A stretch of 64,000 bases of DNA from Chryseobacterium defluvii (GCF_003634775.1 NZ_RBXB01000003.1:868001-932000), one strand, 5' to 3'; positions 8,268-17,234 are shown, numbered from the stretch's first letter. The notes: generated by a model from the sequence alone, not told the origin. Program-made: numbers and translations.

Positions 8268-9149
8268 TTATTCTTTTTCCCAATGTGCTTCTGTTCCCTG
8301 AGGAGCAGCACCACCCTGAGCTGGTGTTACAGGAGGCTGTTCCTGATTGATATGATATACATATGCTGCAATCTTCTCAATCTCTGCACCGGAAACCTCT
8401 CCGTTTTTACCAAACGGTCTCATCGAAGGGTTGGTAGGAGAACCATTCCAGTCCATATGGAAAACGTTTTTGAATAAAGTTTTCTCAGGCTGATTGATCC
8501 AGTAGTTATCAGTCAAGTTTGGCCCGATACCTCCACTACCGTCTTCTTTGTGACAAGATGCACAGTTTGTTTTAAATAGCTCTTTACCTTCTGCAATATT
8601 ATCCGCTGAATATTTAGCTGTTTCAATGGTTACAGGAGGTTGAGATTTTTGAAACTCTTCAATGCTTGCAATCTGTTCTTTATATTCCACTTCATATTCT
8701 TTGATCGGATGAGCAAAGTCTGTGAAAGAGAATGCTGCCACATATACAATACAAAAAGCAGTCCCAAACCAGAATAAGCCTACCCACCATTTTGGTAATT
8801 GGTTATCCAGCTCCATGATTCCGTCGAAACCGTGGTCGATAAGTATATCTTTCTCTTCAGCTGCAGATTGTTTTTTGAATGCTGCATTATATAATCTCTT
8901 GAAGTAAGGAACTTTTTTCTCTGCCAAATAAGCAGCCTTTTCTTCAGGACTTAACTTCTTGAATTTATTATTTTCAATTAAATCTCCAATCGCACTATGG
9001 ATATAAGCTAAAATACTGCCTATTACAATAGTTCCCCAGAAATAAGGTGAAGATAAAAACGAATAGCTTTGAACAAACAAATAATAAAAAACTATTAAAA
9101 GTCCAGTTATTATTAAGATGTTTACAAAAACCGGTGTTCTTTGTTTCAT
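8268..9149 (-). CDS. ccoP: cbb3-type cytochrome c oxidase subunit III, single-haem CcoP
   Basis: This 293-residue subunit passes electrons from soluble cytochrome c into the cbb3 oxidase. Hydrophobic segments near residues 10-30, 35-55 and 118-140 anchor it. The C-terminal periplasmic domain has one cytochrome c motif (CASCH, about residues 197-201) with a Met ligand in NPSMRPFG. The proteobacterial CcoP has two haem c motifs; only one is present here, as the rest of the chain contains no second CxxCH. The C-terminus is Gly/Pro/Gln-rich. It lies 8 nt after ccoQ and ends before the internal terminator. Confidence 0.93.
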   Translation of the reverse strand: MKQRTPVFVNILIITGLLIVFYYLFVQSYSFLSSPYFWGTIVIGSILAYIHSAIGDLIENNKFKKLSPEEKAAYLAEKKVPYFKRLYNAAFKKQSAAEEKDILIDHGFDGIMELDNQLPKWWVGLFWFGTAFCIVYVAAFSFTDFAHPIKEYEVEYKEQIASIEEFQKSQPPVTIETAKYSADNIAEGKELFKTNCASCHKEDGSGGIGPNLTDNYWINQPEKTLFKNVFHMDWNGSPTNPSMRPFGKNGEVSGAEIEKIAAYVYHINQEQPPVTPAQGGAAPQGTEAHWEKE

Positions 9150-9157
9150 AATAAAGT

Positions 9158-9355
9158 TTAATTTTTAAAATCAGATTCATCTGAGTCATCCTCAAGAGGA
9201 GCCTCTTCTTCTTCTTTGTAATATTTTTTAGGCCTGCTAAATACATATATTACCAAAGCTACGAAGAACAGCATAAAGAATATCAGAGCCAATGTCTGGT
9301 AAAAGCCAGCATTTTCGGTATTGGATAATATATCTTTAAAATTCTGAGGAATCAT
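9158..9355 (-). CDS. ccoQ: cbb3-type oxidase component CcoQ (FixQ)
   Basis: This 65-residue protein has a single membrane helix (about residues 20-41, TLALIFFMLFFVALVIYVFS) followed by a basic stop-transfer stretch (RPKKYYK) and a very acidic C-terminus (EEEEAPLEDDSDESD). Size, topology and the position between ccoNO and ccoP identify it as CcoQ, which stabilises the oxidase complex. Sequence conservation in this family is weak, so the call rests mainly on context and layout. Confidence 0.88.
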   Translation of the reverse strand: MIPQNFKDILSNTENAGFYQTLALIFFMLFFVALVIYVFSRPKKYYKEEEEAPLEDDSDESDFKN

Positions 9356-9375
9356 TATAGAACCTTTTAATATGT

Positions 9376-11637
9376 TTAGTTATTACTTGCTGTTTTTATC
9401 TCAGTAGTCTTAATATCGGTTCCTAATCTTTGTAAATAAGAGATAAGAGCAACAATCTCTTTTTTCTCCAATTCACCTTTAGGTCTCTTAGCATACGCGT
9501 CTTTTAAGTCGGCCGCTTCAGAGAAGATATCTCTTACAATTCTTGACGCCTGGTTATCTGCCCATTGGTTCGCAGAGTCTATTTCGGCTTTTGTATAAGG
9601 TACTTCGAAAGCAGACTTCATCAATACCATTTTGTCTACCATTTTAGACCTGTCCAGGTTGTTAGCAATTAGCCAAGGGTAACGAGGCATGATAGAACCT
9701 GCAGAGGTAGATCTCGGATTATACATGTGCTTGTAATGCCAAGAACTTGGATTTTTGCCTCCTTCTCTATGTAAGTCTGGTCCTGTTCTTTTGGATCCCC
9801 ATAAGAATGGTCTGTCATATACAAACTCTCCGGCTTTTGAATATTGTCCATTTTTACCGTTGAATCTTACGATCTCATCTCTGAATGGTCTTACCATCTG
9901 TGAGTGACAAGCATTACAGCCTTCACGGATATAAATATCTCTACCTTCAAGTTCCAGTGGAGAATATGGTTTTACTGCAGAAATAGTAGGTACGCTCTTC
10001 TTAAGGGATAGTGTAGGGATAATTTCCACTGAACTACCGATCGAAATGGTCAGGAAAGATAAAATTCCTAATAATACTGGTGTTCTTTCTAACCAAAGGT
10101 GAGTTCCTTCTCCTTCTTTTCTGTTTTTGCTGATATTAGCTAAAGCAGGTGCTTCTGCAGGAACTTCTTTCTGGAATGAACCAGCTCTTACAGTTTTATA
10201 AAGGTTAACCACCATTAAAATAGCTCCCGAAAGATAGAAGACTCCTCCTAAGAATCTCATTTTGAAGTAAGGGATAATAGCAGTTACCGTATCCAGCCAG
10301 TTTTTCCATACTAAGGTTCCGTCCGGATTGAATTGTTTCCACATTAATCCCTGAGTGAACCCTGAAATATACATTGGTACTGCATAGAAAATAATTCCTA
10401 ATGTTCCTAACCAGAAATGCCAGTTAGCTAATTTTACAGACCAAAGCTTGGTTCTCCACAGGATTGGGATCAGATAATAGATTACCCCGAATGCCATGAA
10501 ACCATTCCATCCAAGAGCACCTAAGTGAACGTGACCAATTACCCAGTCAGTAAAGTGGCCAATTTTGTTAATGTTTTTTGTTGCTAAAAGCGGTCCTTCA
10601 AAAGTAGCCATACCATAACAGGTTACTGCTACTACGAAGAATTTGAGGATAGGATTTTCTCTTACTTTATCCCAAGCTCCTCTTAGAGTAAGAAGTCCAT
10701 TTAACATTCCTCCCCAAGATGGTGCAATAAGCATAATCGAGAACCCTGTTCCGACAGCCTGCGCCCATGCAGGAAGTGCTGTATACTGAAGGTGGTGAGG
10801 ACCAGCCCAGATATATACGAAGATTAATGACCAGAAGTGAATAATAGACAGTTTATAAGAGAATACGGGTCTGTCCGCTGCTTTCGGTAAGAAATAATAC
10901 ATCAAACCAAGAACCGGAGTTGTCAGGATAAATGCAACCGCATTGTGGCCATACCACCACTGAACAATAGCGTCTTTTACACCAGCATAGGCAGAGTATG
11001 ATTTCCATCCTGTGAATGATAACGGAACCTCCAAATTATTAAAGATGTGAAGCATTGCTACAGCAATCCAGGTACCGATAAAGAACCAGATGGCTACATA
11101 TAAATGTCTTACTCTTCTTTTGGCAATAGTTAAGAACATATTAGCTCCAAAAACGATCCATGAGAATGCGATCAAAATATCAATCGGCCATTCATGTTCC
11201 GCATATTCTTTAGAGGTGTTAATTCCCATAAAGAATGTAATATAGGCAGCAATAATCATGATCTGCCATGTCCAGAAATGTATCCATGATAAAGTATCAC
11301 TGTACATTCTTGTTTTCAATAGTCTCTGTAATGAGTAATAGACTCCTACAAATACACTGTTACATACAAATGCAAAAATTACAGTCGTTGTATGCAGCAT
11401 TCTTATTCTTCCGAATCCAAATGCACCCTGTGTATTGATCAAGCCTTGGATATTGCCGGAGGCTAAGCTTTTAATGGTTGTATCATCCGTTCCAAAGAAA
11501 AACTCAGGAAGCTCCGGATAGAAAAGCATTAATGCCGCCGTAAGCCCAAACAAAAACCCTATGATCCCGAAAGCTACGGTCGCATAAAGGAATGCCCGAA
11601 CAATATTATTGTCATAACTAAACTTTTGTGTTTCCAT
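9376..11637 (-). CDS. ccoN: cbb3-type cytochrome c oxidase, fused subunits I and II (CcoN-CcoO)
   Basis: At 753 residues this is a fusion of the catalytic subunit CcoN and the haem c subunit CcoO, a layout common in Bacteroidetes. The first 490 residues hold about 12 to 14 helices with the haem-copper ligands: a His in the second helix region (MLHTTTVIF), WYGHNAVAF and AGPHHLQY for the CuB site, and VIGHVHLG for haem ligation. After a linker and another helix comes the CcoO-like domain with CNACH (haem c), the Met ligand in SIMPRYPWL and YLQRLGTD near the end. It reduces O2 to water with high affinity and pumps protons. It starts 5 nt after ccoS. Confidence 0.97.
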   Translation of the reverse strand: METQKFSYDNNIVRAFLYATVAFGIIGFLFGLTAALMLFYPELPEFFFGTDDTTIKSLASGNIQGLINTQGAFGFGRIRMLHTTTVIFAFVCNSVFVGVYYSLQRLLKTRMYSDTLSWIHFWTWQIMIIAAYITFFMGINTSKEYAEHEWPIDILIAFSWIVFGANMFLTIAKRRVRHLYVAIWFFIGTWIAVAMLHIFNNLEVPLSFTGWKSYSAYAGVKDAIVQWWYGHNAVAFILTTPVLGLMYYFLPKAADRPVFSYKLSIIHFWSLIFVYIWAGPHHLQYTALPAWAQAVGTGFSIMLIAPSWGGMLNGLLTLRGAWDKVRENPILKFFVVAVTCYGMATFEGPLLATKNINKIGHFTDWVIGHVHLGALGWNGFMAFGVIYYLIPILWRTKLWSVKLANWHFWLGTLGIIFYAVPMYISGFTQGLMWKQFNPDGTLVWKNWLDTVTAIIPYFKMRFLGGVFYLSGAILMVVNLYKTVRAGSFQKEVPAEAPALANISKNRKEGEGTHLWLERTPVLLGILSFLTISIGSSVEIIPTLSLKKSVPTISAVKPYSPLELEGRDIYIREGCNACHSQMVRPFRDEIVRFNGKNGQYSKAGEFVYDRPFLWGSKRTGPDLHREGGKNPSSWHYKHMYNPRSTSAGSIMPRYPWLIANNLDRSKMVDKMVLMKSAFEVPYTKAEIDSANQWADNQASRIVRDIFSEAADLKDAYAKRPKGELEKKEIVALISYLQRLGTDIKTTEIKTASNN

Positions 11638-11642
11638 ATCAA

Positions 11643-11876
11643 CTATTCACTTTTTTCTTCAATTTTTTTATTGTCTCCTTTTTCTTCCGGGTCTTTTTCT
11701 TTGTTGTCAACCTTTTTCTCTTCTTTTTCCTTGATTTCACCAGAGTCAAAGAGAATTCTTACAGCTGGAGATTCATCGTCTTCAAACTGTCCTTTTTTGG
11801 CGTTGACTATAAAAACGACCAAAAAAATCGCAGCTAAGGAAACGCTGCATAAGATCATTAAATATAGAATATCCAT
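11643..11876 (-). CDS. ccoS: cbb3 oxidase maturation protein CcoS
   Basis: This 77-residue protein has one membrane helix (about residues 5-26) and then the CcoS signature GQFEDDESPAVRILFD, which is close to the usual GQFxDxxxPAxRxLFD. The C-terminal 35 residues are an unusual Lys/Glu-rich charged tail. CcoS is needed for haem b and copper cofactor insertion. It is the first gene of the cco structural operon, immediately downstream of the minus-strand -7 box at 11884-11891. Confidence 0.92.
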   Translation of the reverse strand: MDILYLMILCSVSLAAIFLVVFIVNAKKGQFEDDESPAVRILFDSGEIKEKEEKKVDNKEKDPEEKGDNKKIEEKSE

Positions 11877-11883
11877 TGGACAA

Positions 11884-11891
11884 CAAAATTA
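11884..11891 (-). promoter_or_regulatory. Promoter -7 box TAATTTTG for the cco operon
   Basis: Read on the minus strand, TAATTTTG (complement of CAAAATTA) lies 7 nt before the ccoS start codon, so the operon mRNA could be leaderless. The 100-nt gap upstream (11892-11992) separates it from ccoI and also holds a small perfect hairpin at 11939-11954 (CGAAAT/ATTTCG) without a T-tract. Confidence 0.55.
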
Positions 11892-11992
11892 ACCAATTTT
11901 CGGGGTTCAAATTTAATGAAAAATAATGACATTCATCACGAAATACGGATTTCGGCTAATTTAAAACCAGTCTAAATAAGCCTTAAATAGGC

Positions 11993-14371
11993 CTATTTCT
12001 TGAAATGTTTTCTTCCCAAAATCCACGTTGAAAGGGTGGTGAATGTAACGACAGTAATAGAACTTATCGGCATGATGATCGCAGCGAAAAGAGGATGCAT
12101 ATGCCCTGTGACTGCGTAACTTAAACCGACAATATTGTACAAAAAGCTAATTATGAATGTCATTTTCACAATTGTTATGGAGCCTTTGCAGACGTTAAGG
12201 TAATTGTCAAGGGTAACCACTTTATCCCCGTTCATAATTACATCGGAGGAAGGCGTGAAAGTATTGGTGTCATCGGAAATTGCAATTCCTACATTGCTTT
12301 GTTTTAACGCTCCGGCATCATTCAAACCGTCTCCCAGCATGGCCACTTTCAGACCTCTGTCCTGGAGGTTTTTGATGTAATTCAGTTTGTCCTCAGGGCT
12401 TTGATTGAAGGCCATTTCCTGGTAATTAGGAATCAGTTCTTTGAGTTGGCTTTCTTCGGAAGAATTATCTCCGCTCAAAATAAAAATCTTATAATTGGTA
12501 AGCCGTTGGAAAAGGTTTTTAAGCTTCCCGCGATACTCATTTTTAAAAATGAACTTCCCTAAAAATTCGTCATTTTTACTGATATACACGGCTGTTTCAA
12601 GATTTTTTGATTCCTGATTGTTGTAACGGGCAGAACCTATTTTATAAATGCTTCCCCTTATGTTGGCATGATATCCTTTTCCGGAAATTTCTTCAAAATT
12701 TTCGACAGGGAAATACTCATCCCGTATCTCTAAAAATTCATATAGTGATTTGGAAAGCGGATGATTTGAGTTCTTTAATAAAGTTTTGATATTGGCTAAA
12801 TCAAATTCCTGAATTTCAGAGCCTTCATAGGTGATGTTTGACTTTTTTCTATGGGTAATTGTTCCTGTTTTATCGAAAACAATCGTATCCAGTTTTGCAA
12901 TTTTTTCAATAGTCAGGGTGTCTTTTACGTAGAATTTATTTCTGCCCAATATTCTCATAATATGTCCAAATGTGAATGGTGCTGAAAGAGCCAATGCACA
13001 TGGACAAGCGATAATTAAGATGGCAGAAATAACCTGGAACATTTTTTCAAGATCAACAAAAGACCAATAGATTCCGGAAATCAATGCAATACCTAAAATG
13101 ATGAATGTGAAATATTTACTGATATTATTGGTTAGAGTGTCAAGTCCGGTTTCATATTTCTTGAAAGCTTCCTTATTCCACAACTGGGTTAAATAACTTT
13201 GATCGACATTTTTAATGACCTCAAGTTCCAGTGATGAGCCAACCTGTTTTCCTCCCGCAAAAATCTTGTCGCCCGGCTGTTTGCTGATACTTACACTTTC
13301 CCCGGTAATAAAACTGTTGTCGATATTTCCTTCTCCGTTAATCAGGATGGCATCTACAGGAATAATTTCCTGGTTTCGGACCAATATTCTGTCTCCAATC
13401 TTAATGTCAGAAAGTAAAATATTATCCTGTTTTCCCTCAAAATCTACTTTTGTAACGGCAATAGGATAAAAAGATTTATAATCCCGATCGTAAGAAAGGG
13501 CATTATACGTTCTTTTTTGGAAAATCTTACCTAAAAGCATGAAAAATAAAAGGCCGCACAACGTATCAAAATATCCGGGGCCATAATCTGTTACGACTTC
13601 ATAAATACTTCTTCCATAAAGAACCAGAATTCCTAAAACAATCGGGACATCGATGTTGACGATTTTATTTTTCAATCCATACCAGGCGGATTTGTAATAG
13701 TCTGATGCAGAGTAAAAAACAACCGGAGTTGCCAACAAAAACATCAATCCCCTGAAAAGCCCTTTATAATGATCCATCCAATAATCCTCTCCACCGACGT
13801 ACTCGGGAAAAGCAAGAAACATCCCGTTACCGAATGCAAAACCTGCAATGGCAAATTTGATTAAAAGAGATTTATCGAGATGATCCACATTCTTTTCAGC
13901 AGTTTCCAAACTGATAACAGGTTTGTACCCGAGATTTGTTAAAAATTTAGCTAATTCGCTTAATTTTAAATTGTTATGATTGAATGAGATCTGTAAGGTC
14001 TTTCTTGTGAAATTAACCTGGGAATATTTAATATCTTTATTCAGGGTATGAAGGCTTTCTAATAGCCAAATACAGGAAGAGCAATGAATTACTGGAATTT
14101 TGAAAGTCACAAGACTGGTAGCTCCTTCAGAAAAGTCTGTTACTTTTTCAAAAATTTCAGGAGTATCCAGATAATCGAATTGTGAAGAATTTTCATCACT
14201 CGGACGAATTCCTGCTTTTTTATTTAATTCGTAAAAATTACTTAAATTATTAGTATTCAGAATTTCATAGACGGATTTGCAGCCGTTGCAGCAAAAAGTC
14301 TTGTCATCAAAAAGAATTCTTTCCTTTTCTATACCTTGTCCGCAATGATAACAGTTCTCACTCACCTTCAT
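11993..14371 (-). CDS. ccoI: Copper-translocating P-type ATPase for cbb3 oxidase assembly (CcoI/FixI)
   Basis: The product (792 residues from the ATG at 14371) is a P1B-type ATPase that moves copper across the inner membrane for the CuB site. The N-terminus has a Cys-rich metal-binding region (CYHC at 7-10 and CCNGC at 27-31), then a heavy-metal-associated domain (CSSC at 97-100). It has about eight helices with the CPC metal site (IACPCALALSAPF), the phosphorylation motif DKTGT and GDGLNDAGALK. A longer reading from an upstream ATG at 14449 adds 26 residues and overlaps the divergent Crp/Fnr start and promoter, so I prefer 14371. The order ccoI-ccoS-ccoNO supports the role. Confidence 0.93.
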   Translation of the reverse strand: MKVSENCYHCGQGIEKERILFDDKTFCCNGCKSVYEILNTNNLSNFYELNKKAGIRPSDENSSQFDYLDTPEIFEKVTDFSEGATSLVTFKIPVIHCSSCIWLLESLHTLNKDIKYSQVNFTRKTLQISFNHNNLKLSELAKFLTNLGYKPVISLETAEKNVDHLDKSLLIKFAIAGFAFGNGMFLAFPEYVGGEDYWMDHYKGLFRGLMFLLATPVVFYSASDYYKSAWYGLKNKIVNIDVPIVLGILVLYGRSIYEVVTDYGPGYFDTLCGLLFFMLLGKIFQKRTYNALSYDRDYKSFYPIAVTKVDFEGKQDNILLSDIKIGDRILVRNQEIIPVDAILINGEGNIDNSFITGESVSISKQPGDKIFAGGKQVGSSLELEVIKNVDQSYLTQLWNKEAFKKYETGLDTLTNNISKYFTFIILGIALISGIYWSFVDLEKMFQVISAILIIACPCALALSAPFTFGHIMRILGRNKFYVKDTLTIEKIAKLDTIVFDKTGTITHRKKSNITYEGSEIQEFDLANIKTLLKNSNHPLSKSLYEFLEIRDEYFPVENFEEISGKGYHANIRGSIYKIGSARYNNQESKNLETAVYISKNDEFLGKFIFKNEYRGKLKNLFQRLTNYKIFILSGDNSSEESQLKELIPNYQEMAFNQSPEDKLNYIKNLQDRGLKVAMLGDGLNDAGALKQSNVGIAISDDTNTFTPSSDVIMNGDKVVTLDNYLNVCKGSITIVKMTFIISFLYNIVGLSYAVTGHMHPLFAAIIMPISSITVVTFTTLSTWILGRKHFKK

Positions 14372-14385
14372 AATATATTGACTTA

Positions 14386-14393
14386 CAAAATTA
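14386..14393 (-). promoter_or_regulatory. Promoter -7 box TAATTTTG for ccoI
   Basis: On the minus strand TAATTTTG (14393 to 14386) lies 14 nt before the chosen ccoI ATG. It is back to back with the Crp/Fnr promoter, leaving only 35 nt between the two -7 boxes. Confidence 0.5.
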
Positions 14394-14405
14394 TAACAAT
14401 TTTTT

Positions 14406-14436
14406 TTGTTTATCGAGTTAAAATGTTCTATTTTTG
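14406..14436 (+). promoter_or_regulatory. Promoter of the Crp/Fnr regulator (TTG-N20-TATTTTTG)
   Basis: TTG at 14406-14408 and TATTTTTG at 14429-14436 match the Bacteroidetes -33/-7 promoter with a 20-nt spacer. The ATG at 14443 is only 6 nt after the -7 box, implying a leaderless transcript. Confidence 0.65.
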
Positions 14437-14442
14437 TGATAA

Positions 14443-15168
14443 ATGTCATGTAAAATGCCTCAGGAACAACAGTTAGCGATTGAAGAAAGATTTGCCAGAG
14501 TTTTTAATGATAAATCATTTAAAGAAAGACTTTCCAGCGCAGATTTCGAAAAATATATAAATGCCAAAAAGAGATTGAGTTTTCAAAAACACGATACTAT
14601 TTTTGAGGATGGAGAAATTCCAAAAGGCGTGTTCGTTTTAGAAAAAGGAGCCGCTAAATTATCGAAATCCGGTGCTTTCGGAAAAGATCAGATTTTAAGA
14701 TTTATCAAAGAAGGCGATATTATCGGCTACCGGTCGTTACTTTGCGGGGAGAATTTCCAGGCGAAGGCTGAAGCGATGACAGACATTGAATGTGTTTTTC
14801 TACCTTCGGAGGTATTCATGCATCTTTTAGAAGTTGATCCACAATTATCTTTTGTGATGCTTCAAAAAATCGCCTATGAATTAGGAGAGTCTTCCAATAC
14901 CATTACTTTCCTGGCCCAAAAAACGGTAAGGGAAAGACTGGCAGAGATTTTATTGCTTCTGGAACAAAAGCTGGGGGTGGACCCTGAAGGTTTTATCAAG
15001 ATTTCTTTAACCCGGGAAGAAATTGCCAATATCATTGGAACTGCTACGGAAAGCGCAATCCGGTTGATCTCTGAATTCAAACAGGATCATCTCATCGAAG
15101 TGGATGGGCGAAATATCAAAATTTTGAACCACGACAAACTAATGAAACTAGGACACGTAGTTTTATAA
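14443..15168 (+). CDS. Crp/Fnr-family transcriptional regulator
   Basis: The 241-residue protein has an N-terminal cyclic-nucleotide-binding-like beta-barrel (about residues 25-140, including [15 protein letters not shown]) and a C-terminal winged helix-turn-helix (about 165-230, [21 protein letters not shown]). It is transcribed divergently from ccoI and the cbb3 oxidase genes, a common place for an oxygen-responsive regulator. However, its Cys residues are scattered (positions 3, about 107 and 119) and do not form the N-terminal cluster that binds the Fnr 4Fe-4S centre. Oxygen sensing by that mechanism is therefore unlikely. A regulatory link to the cco genes is inferred only from position. 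Confidence 0.9.
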   Translation: MSCKMPQEQQLAIEERFARVFNDKSFKERLSSADFEKYINAKKRLSFQKHDTIFEDGEIPKGVFVLEKGAAKLSKSGAFGKDQILRFIKEGDIIGYRSLLCGENFQAKAEAMTDIECVFLPSEVFMHLLEVDPQLSFVMLQKIAYELGESSNTITFLAQKTVRERLAEILLLLEQKLGVDPEGFIKISLTREEIANIIGTATESAIRLISEFKQDHLIEVDGRNIKILNHDKLMKLGHVVL

Positions 15169-15182
15169 TCCATACAAAATGC

Positions 15183-15206
15183 AAGTCGGCGGAAGCCGAC
15201 TTTTTA
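15183..15206 (+). terminator. Rho-independent terminator after the Crp/Fnr gene
   Basis: The stem AAGTCGGC (15183-15190) pairs with GCCGACTT (15195-15202) across a GGAA loop and is followed by a T-run. It separates the regulator from panB. Confidence 0.85.
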
Positions 15207-15227
15207 ACTTTTAAACATACAATAATT

Positions 15228-16043
15228 ATGTCTGTTCATTCTGAAATTAAAAAAGTTACTACGGAAACCTTGCGAAAAATGAAATTCGATAAGGAAAAAA
15301 TAACAATGCTTACCGCCTATGACTTTACTACAGCTAAAATGGTAGATGCAGGAGGAATTGATGCTGTATTGATAGGAGATTCTGCAGCCAATGTAATGGC
15401 GGGCTTTGAAACAACATTACCTATTACCTTGGACCAGATGATTTACCACGCTCAGAGTGTGGTTCGTGGAATAGACAGGGCTTTGGTGGTAGCAGACCTG
15501 CCATTTGGAACCTACCAGAGCAATCCTGAAAAAGCATTGGAATCTGCAGTAAGAATGATGAAGGAAGGAGGCGCTCATGCCGTTAAGATTGAAGGAGGGA
15601 AAGAGATTTCAAAATCAATCAAGAAAATTATTAATGCCGGAATTCCTGTAATGGGACATTTAGGATTGACTCCCCAATCGATATATAAGTTCGGAACCTA
15701 TAAGGTAAGAGCCAAAGAAGAAGCTGAAGCTGAAAAATTGATCAATGATGCAAAGCTTCTGGAAGAATTAGGATGTTTTTCCATTGTATTAGAAAAAATT
15801 CCTGCTGATCTGGCAAAACAAGTGTCTGAAAGCATTTCTATTCCAACCATTGGAATCGGGGCCGGGCTTCATTGTGACGGGCAGGTTCTGGTATATCATG
15901 ATATGGTAGGAATGAACAAAGGATTCAGTCCGAAATTTTTAAGAAGATATCTTGATCTTTATACAGAAATCACCGGAGCAGTTGCTCAATACGTGAAAGA
16001 TGTAAAAAACCAGGATTTTCCTAACGAAAACGAAAGTTATTAA
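15228..16043 (+). CDS. panB: 3-methyl-2-oxobutanoate hydroxymethyltransferase
   Basis: This 271-residue enzyme transfers a hydroxymethyl group from methylene-tetrahydrofolate to 2-oxoisovalerate, making ketopantoate for pantothenate and CoA. Family motifs are clear: [19 protein letters not shown] (residues 25-43), [19 protein letters not shown] with the Mg-binding Asp, [11 protein letters not shown], and [20 protein letters not shown] follows near residue 200. Length is standard. It is cotranscribed with the small membrane protein and pseudouridine synthase genes downstream; no other pan genes are nearby. Confidence 0.96.
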   Translation: MSVHSEIKKVTTETLRKMKFDKEKITMLTAYDFTTAKMVDAGGIDAVLIGDSAANVMAGFETTLPITLDQMIYHAQSVVRGIDRALVVADLPFGTYQSNPEKALESAVRMMKEGGAHAVKIEGGKEISKSIKKIINAGIPVMGHLGLTPQSIYKFGTYKVRAKEEAEAEKLINDAKLLEELGCFSIVLEKIPADLAKQVSESISIPTIGIGAGLHCDGQVLVYHDMVGMNKGFSPKFLRRYLDLYTEITGAVAQYVKDVKNQDFPNENESY

Positions 16044-16060
16044 TATTCTTATACTCATTA

Positions 16061-16384
16061 ATGAAAAACCAGCAATCCACTCAGGGAATTTTATCAATCG
16101 TTGCACTGCTTTGTCTTGCAGCGGGATGGTTCAATTTTTTTTCTCCGGAAATCAATCTGTTACTTTCAAGGAAAGTTTTTTATGTGTTGATCGGGATCAG
16201 CTTTTTTTTGCAGGCTCCTTTTTTAACCAATAAAAATTTCATGTATGCCATGTATGGTGCTGCCGTACTATGCATTGTCGGGGCATTGTTTCCACTGGAA
16301 TGGAAGATTTCGGGAATAAAAACACTAGGCCTTTTGGCCGGGATTATCCTTTCATTTACAAACAGACCTACTTACCGTCAGTAA
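16061..16384 (+). CDS. Small four-helix membrane protein of unknown function
   Basis: This 107-residue protein starts at ATG 16061, 17 nt after panB, and ends 3 nt before the next gene. It has four hydrophobic segments (about residues 9-28, 36-52, 62-78 and 85-100) with very short loops and no recognised motif. Its tight placement shows cotranscription with panB and the pseudouridine synthase gene, but gives no evidence of shared function. Confidence 0.72.
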   Translation: MKNQQSTQGILSIVALLCLAAGWFNFFSPEINLLLSRKVFYVLIGISFFLQAPFLTNKNFMYAMYGAAVLCIVGALFPLEWKISGIKTLGLLAGIILSFTNRPTYRQ

Positions 16385-16387
16385 ATC

Positions 16388-17062
16388 ATGGAAGAACAAA
16401 TTGTTTACGAAGACAATCATCTTTTGGTTATTAATAAAAAAGTAGGACAGCTTGTGCAGGGGGATAAAACAGGAGATGAATCTTTGCTGGATTTAATCAA
16501 AAGCCATATAAAAACAAGAGATCATAAACCGGGGAATGTTTTTCTGGGCCTGGTTCACCGTATCGACAGACCCACTTCAGGGCTGGTGATTTATGCTAAA
16601 ACGTCAAAAGCGCTTACCAGATTAACTCAAATGGTTAAAAACCGAGAAATCGAAAAAACATATTGGGCCGTTGTTGCCAAGGAAATGATTCCCCAGAAGC
16701 AAAGGCTGGTTCATTATTTAAAGAAAAACGAAAAAAATAATAAGGCAATTGTTTTTCCTAAAGCTACGGAAGGAGCAAAAGAAGCTATTTTAACATATAC
16801 TGTTATTAAAAATCTTGATAATTACCTGCTCCTTGAAATTGACCTTGAAACGGGAAGGCATCATCAGATCCGTGCACAGCTTTCCAAGATGGGTGTTCCT
16901 ATAAAAGGGGACTTGAAATACGGGGCTCCTCGTTCAAACCCGGATGGAGGAATTAATCTTCATGCAAGAAAACTAGAGTTTATTCACCCCGTAACAAAGG
17001 AAAATATAGAAATTGTTGCTCCGCTTCCTCAAAATGATGCTATTTGGAGAGCTTGTGAATAA
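16388..17062 (+). CDS. RluA-family pseudouridine synthase
   Basis: The 224-residue protein isomerises uridine to pseudouridine in rRNA or tRNA. The catalytic motif HRIDRPTSGL (about residues 58-67) contains the active-site Asp, here in the HRxDxxTSG form typical of RluA/RluC/RluD enzymes. ETGRHHQIRAQL (about 156-167) is the second conserved family block. No S4 RNA-binding domain precedes the catalytic domain, so it resembles the short RluA type. The specific target uridine cannot be read from the sequence. A terminator follows at 17096. Confidence 0.92.
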   Translation: MEEQIVYEDNHLLVINKKVGQLVQGDKTGDESLLDLIKSHIKTRDHKPGNVFLGLVHRIDRPTSGLVIYAKTSKALTRLTQMVKNREIEKTYWAVVAKEMIPQKQRLVHYLKKNEKNNKAIVFPKATEGAKEAILTYTVIKNLDNYLLLEIDLETGRHHQIRAQLSKMGVPIKGDLKYGAPRSNPDGGINLHARKLEFIHPVTKENIEIVAPLPQNDAIWRACE

Positions 17063-17095
17063 AAGATTTCTAAAACGTATAAATGAAATTAAAAT

Positions 17096-17124
17096 AAAAA
17101 GAGAAGCAAATAGCTTCTCTTTTT
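17096..17124 (+). terminator. Rho-independent terminator after the pseudouridine synthase
   Basis: A perfect 12-bp stem (AAAAAGAGAAGC at 17096-17107 and its complement at 17113-17124) with a 5-nt loop ends in a T-run. It closes the panB unit. Confidence 0.88.
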
Positions 17125-17234
17125 TATTAAATGAAAAATGAGAGCCCTGATTTATGATGTCTTATCTTGACAAACTTTTAATAGTGTGAAAGAACAGTCA
17201 ATCAACCAATAAATTTTAATCACCAATTGATCCG

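Noticed and set aside
14372..14449. Longer start for ccoI at ATG 14449
   Set aside because: It would overlap the start and promoter of the divergent Crp/Fnr gene and adds 26 residues not typical of CcoI; the ATG at 14371 begins right before the Cys-rich domain.
14443..15168. Classical Fnr assignment for the Crp/Fnr regulator
   Set aside because: The Fnr 4Fe-4S cysteine cluster is not present in the N-terminal region, so only the general family name is supported.
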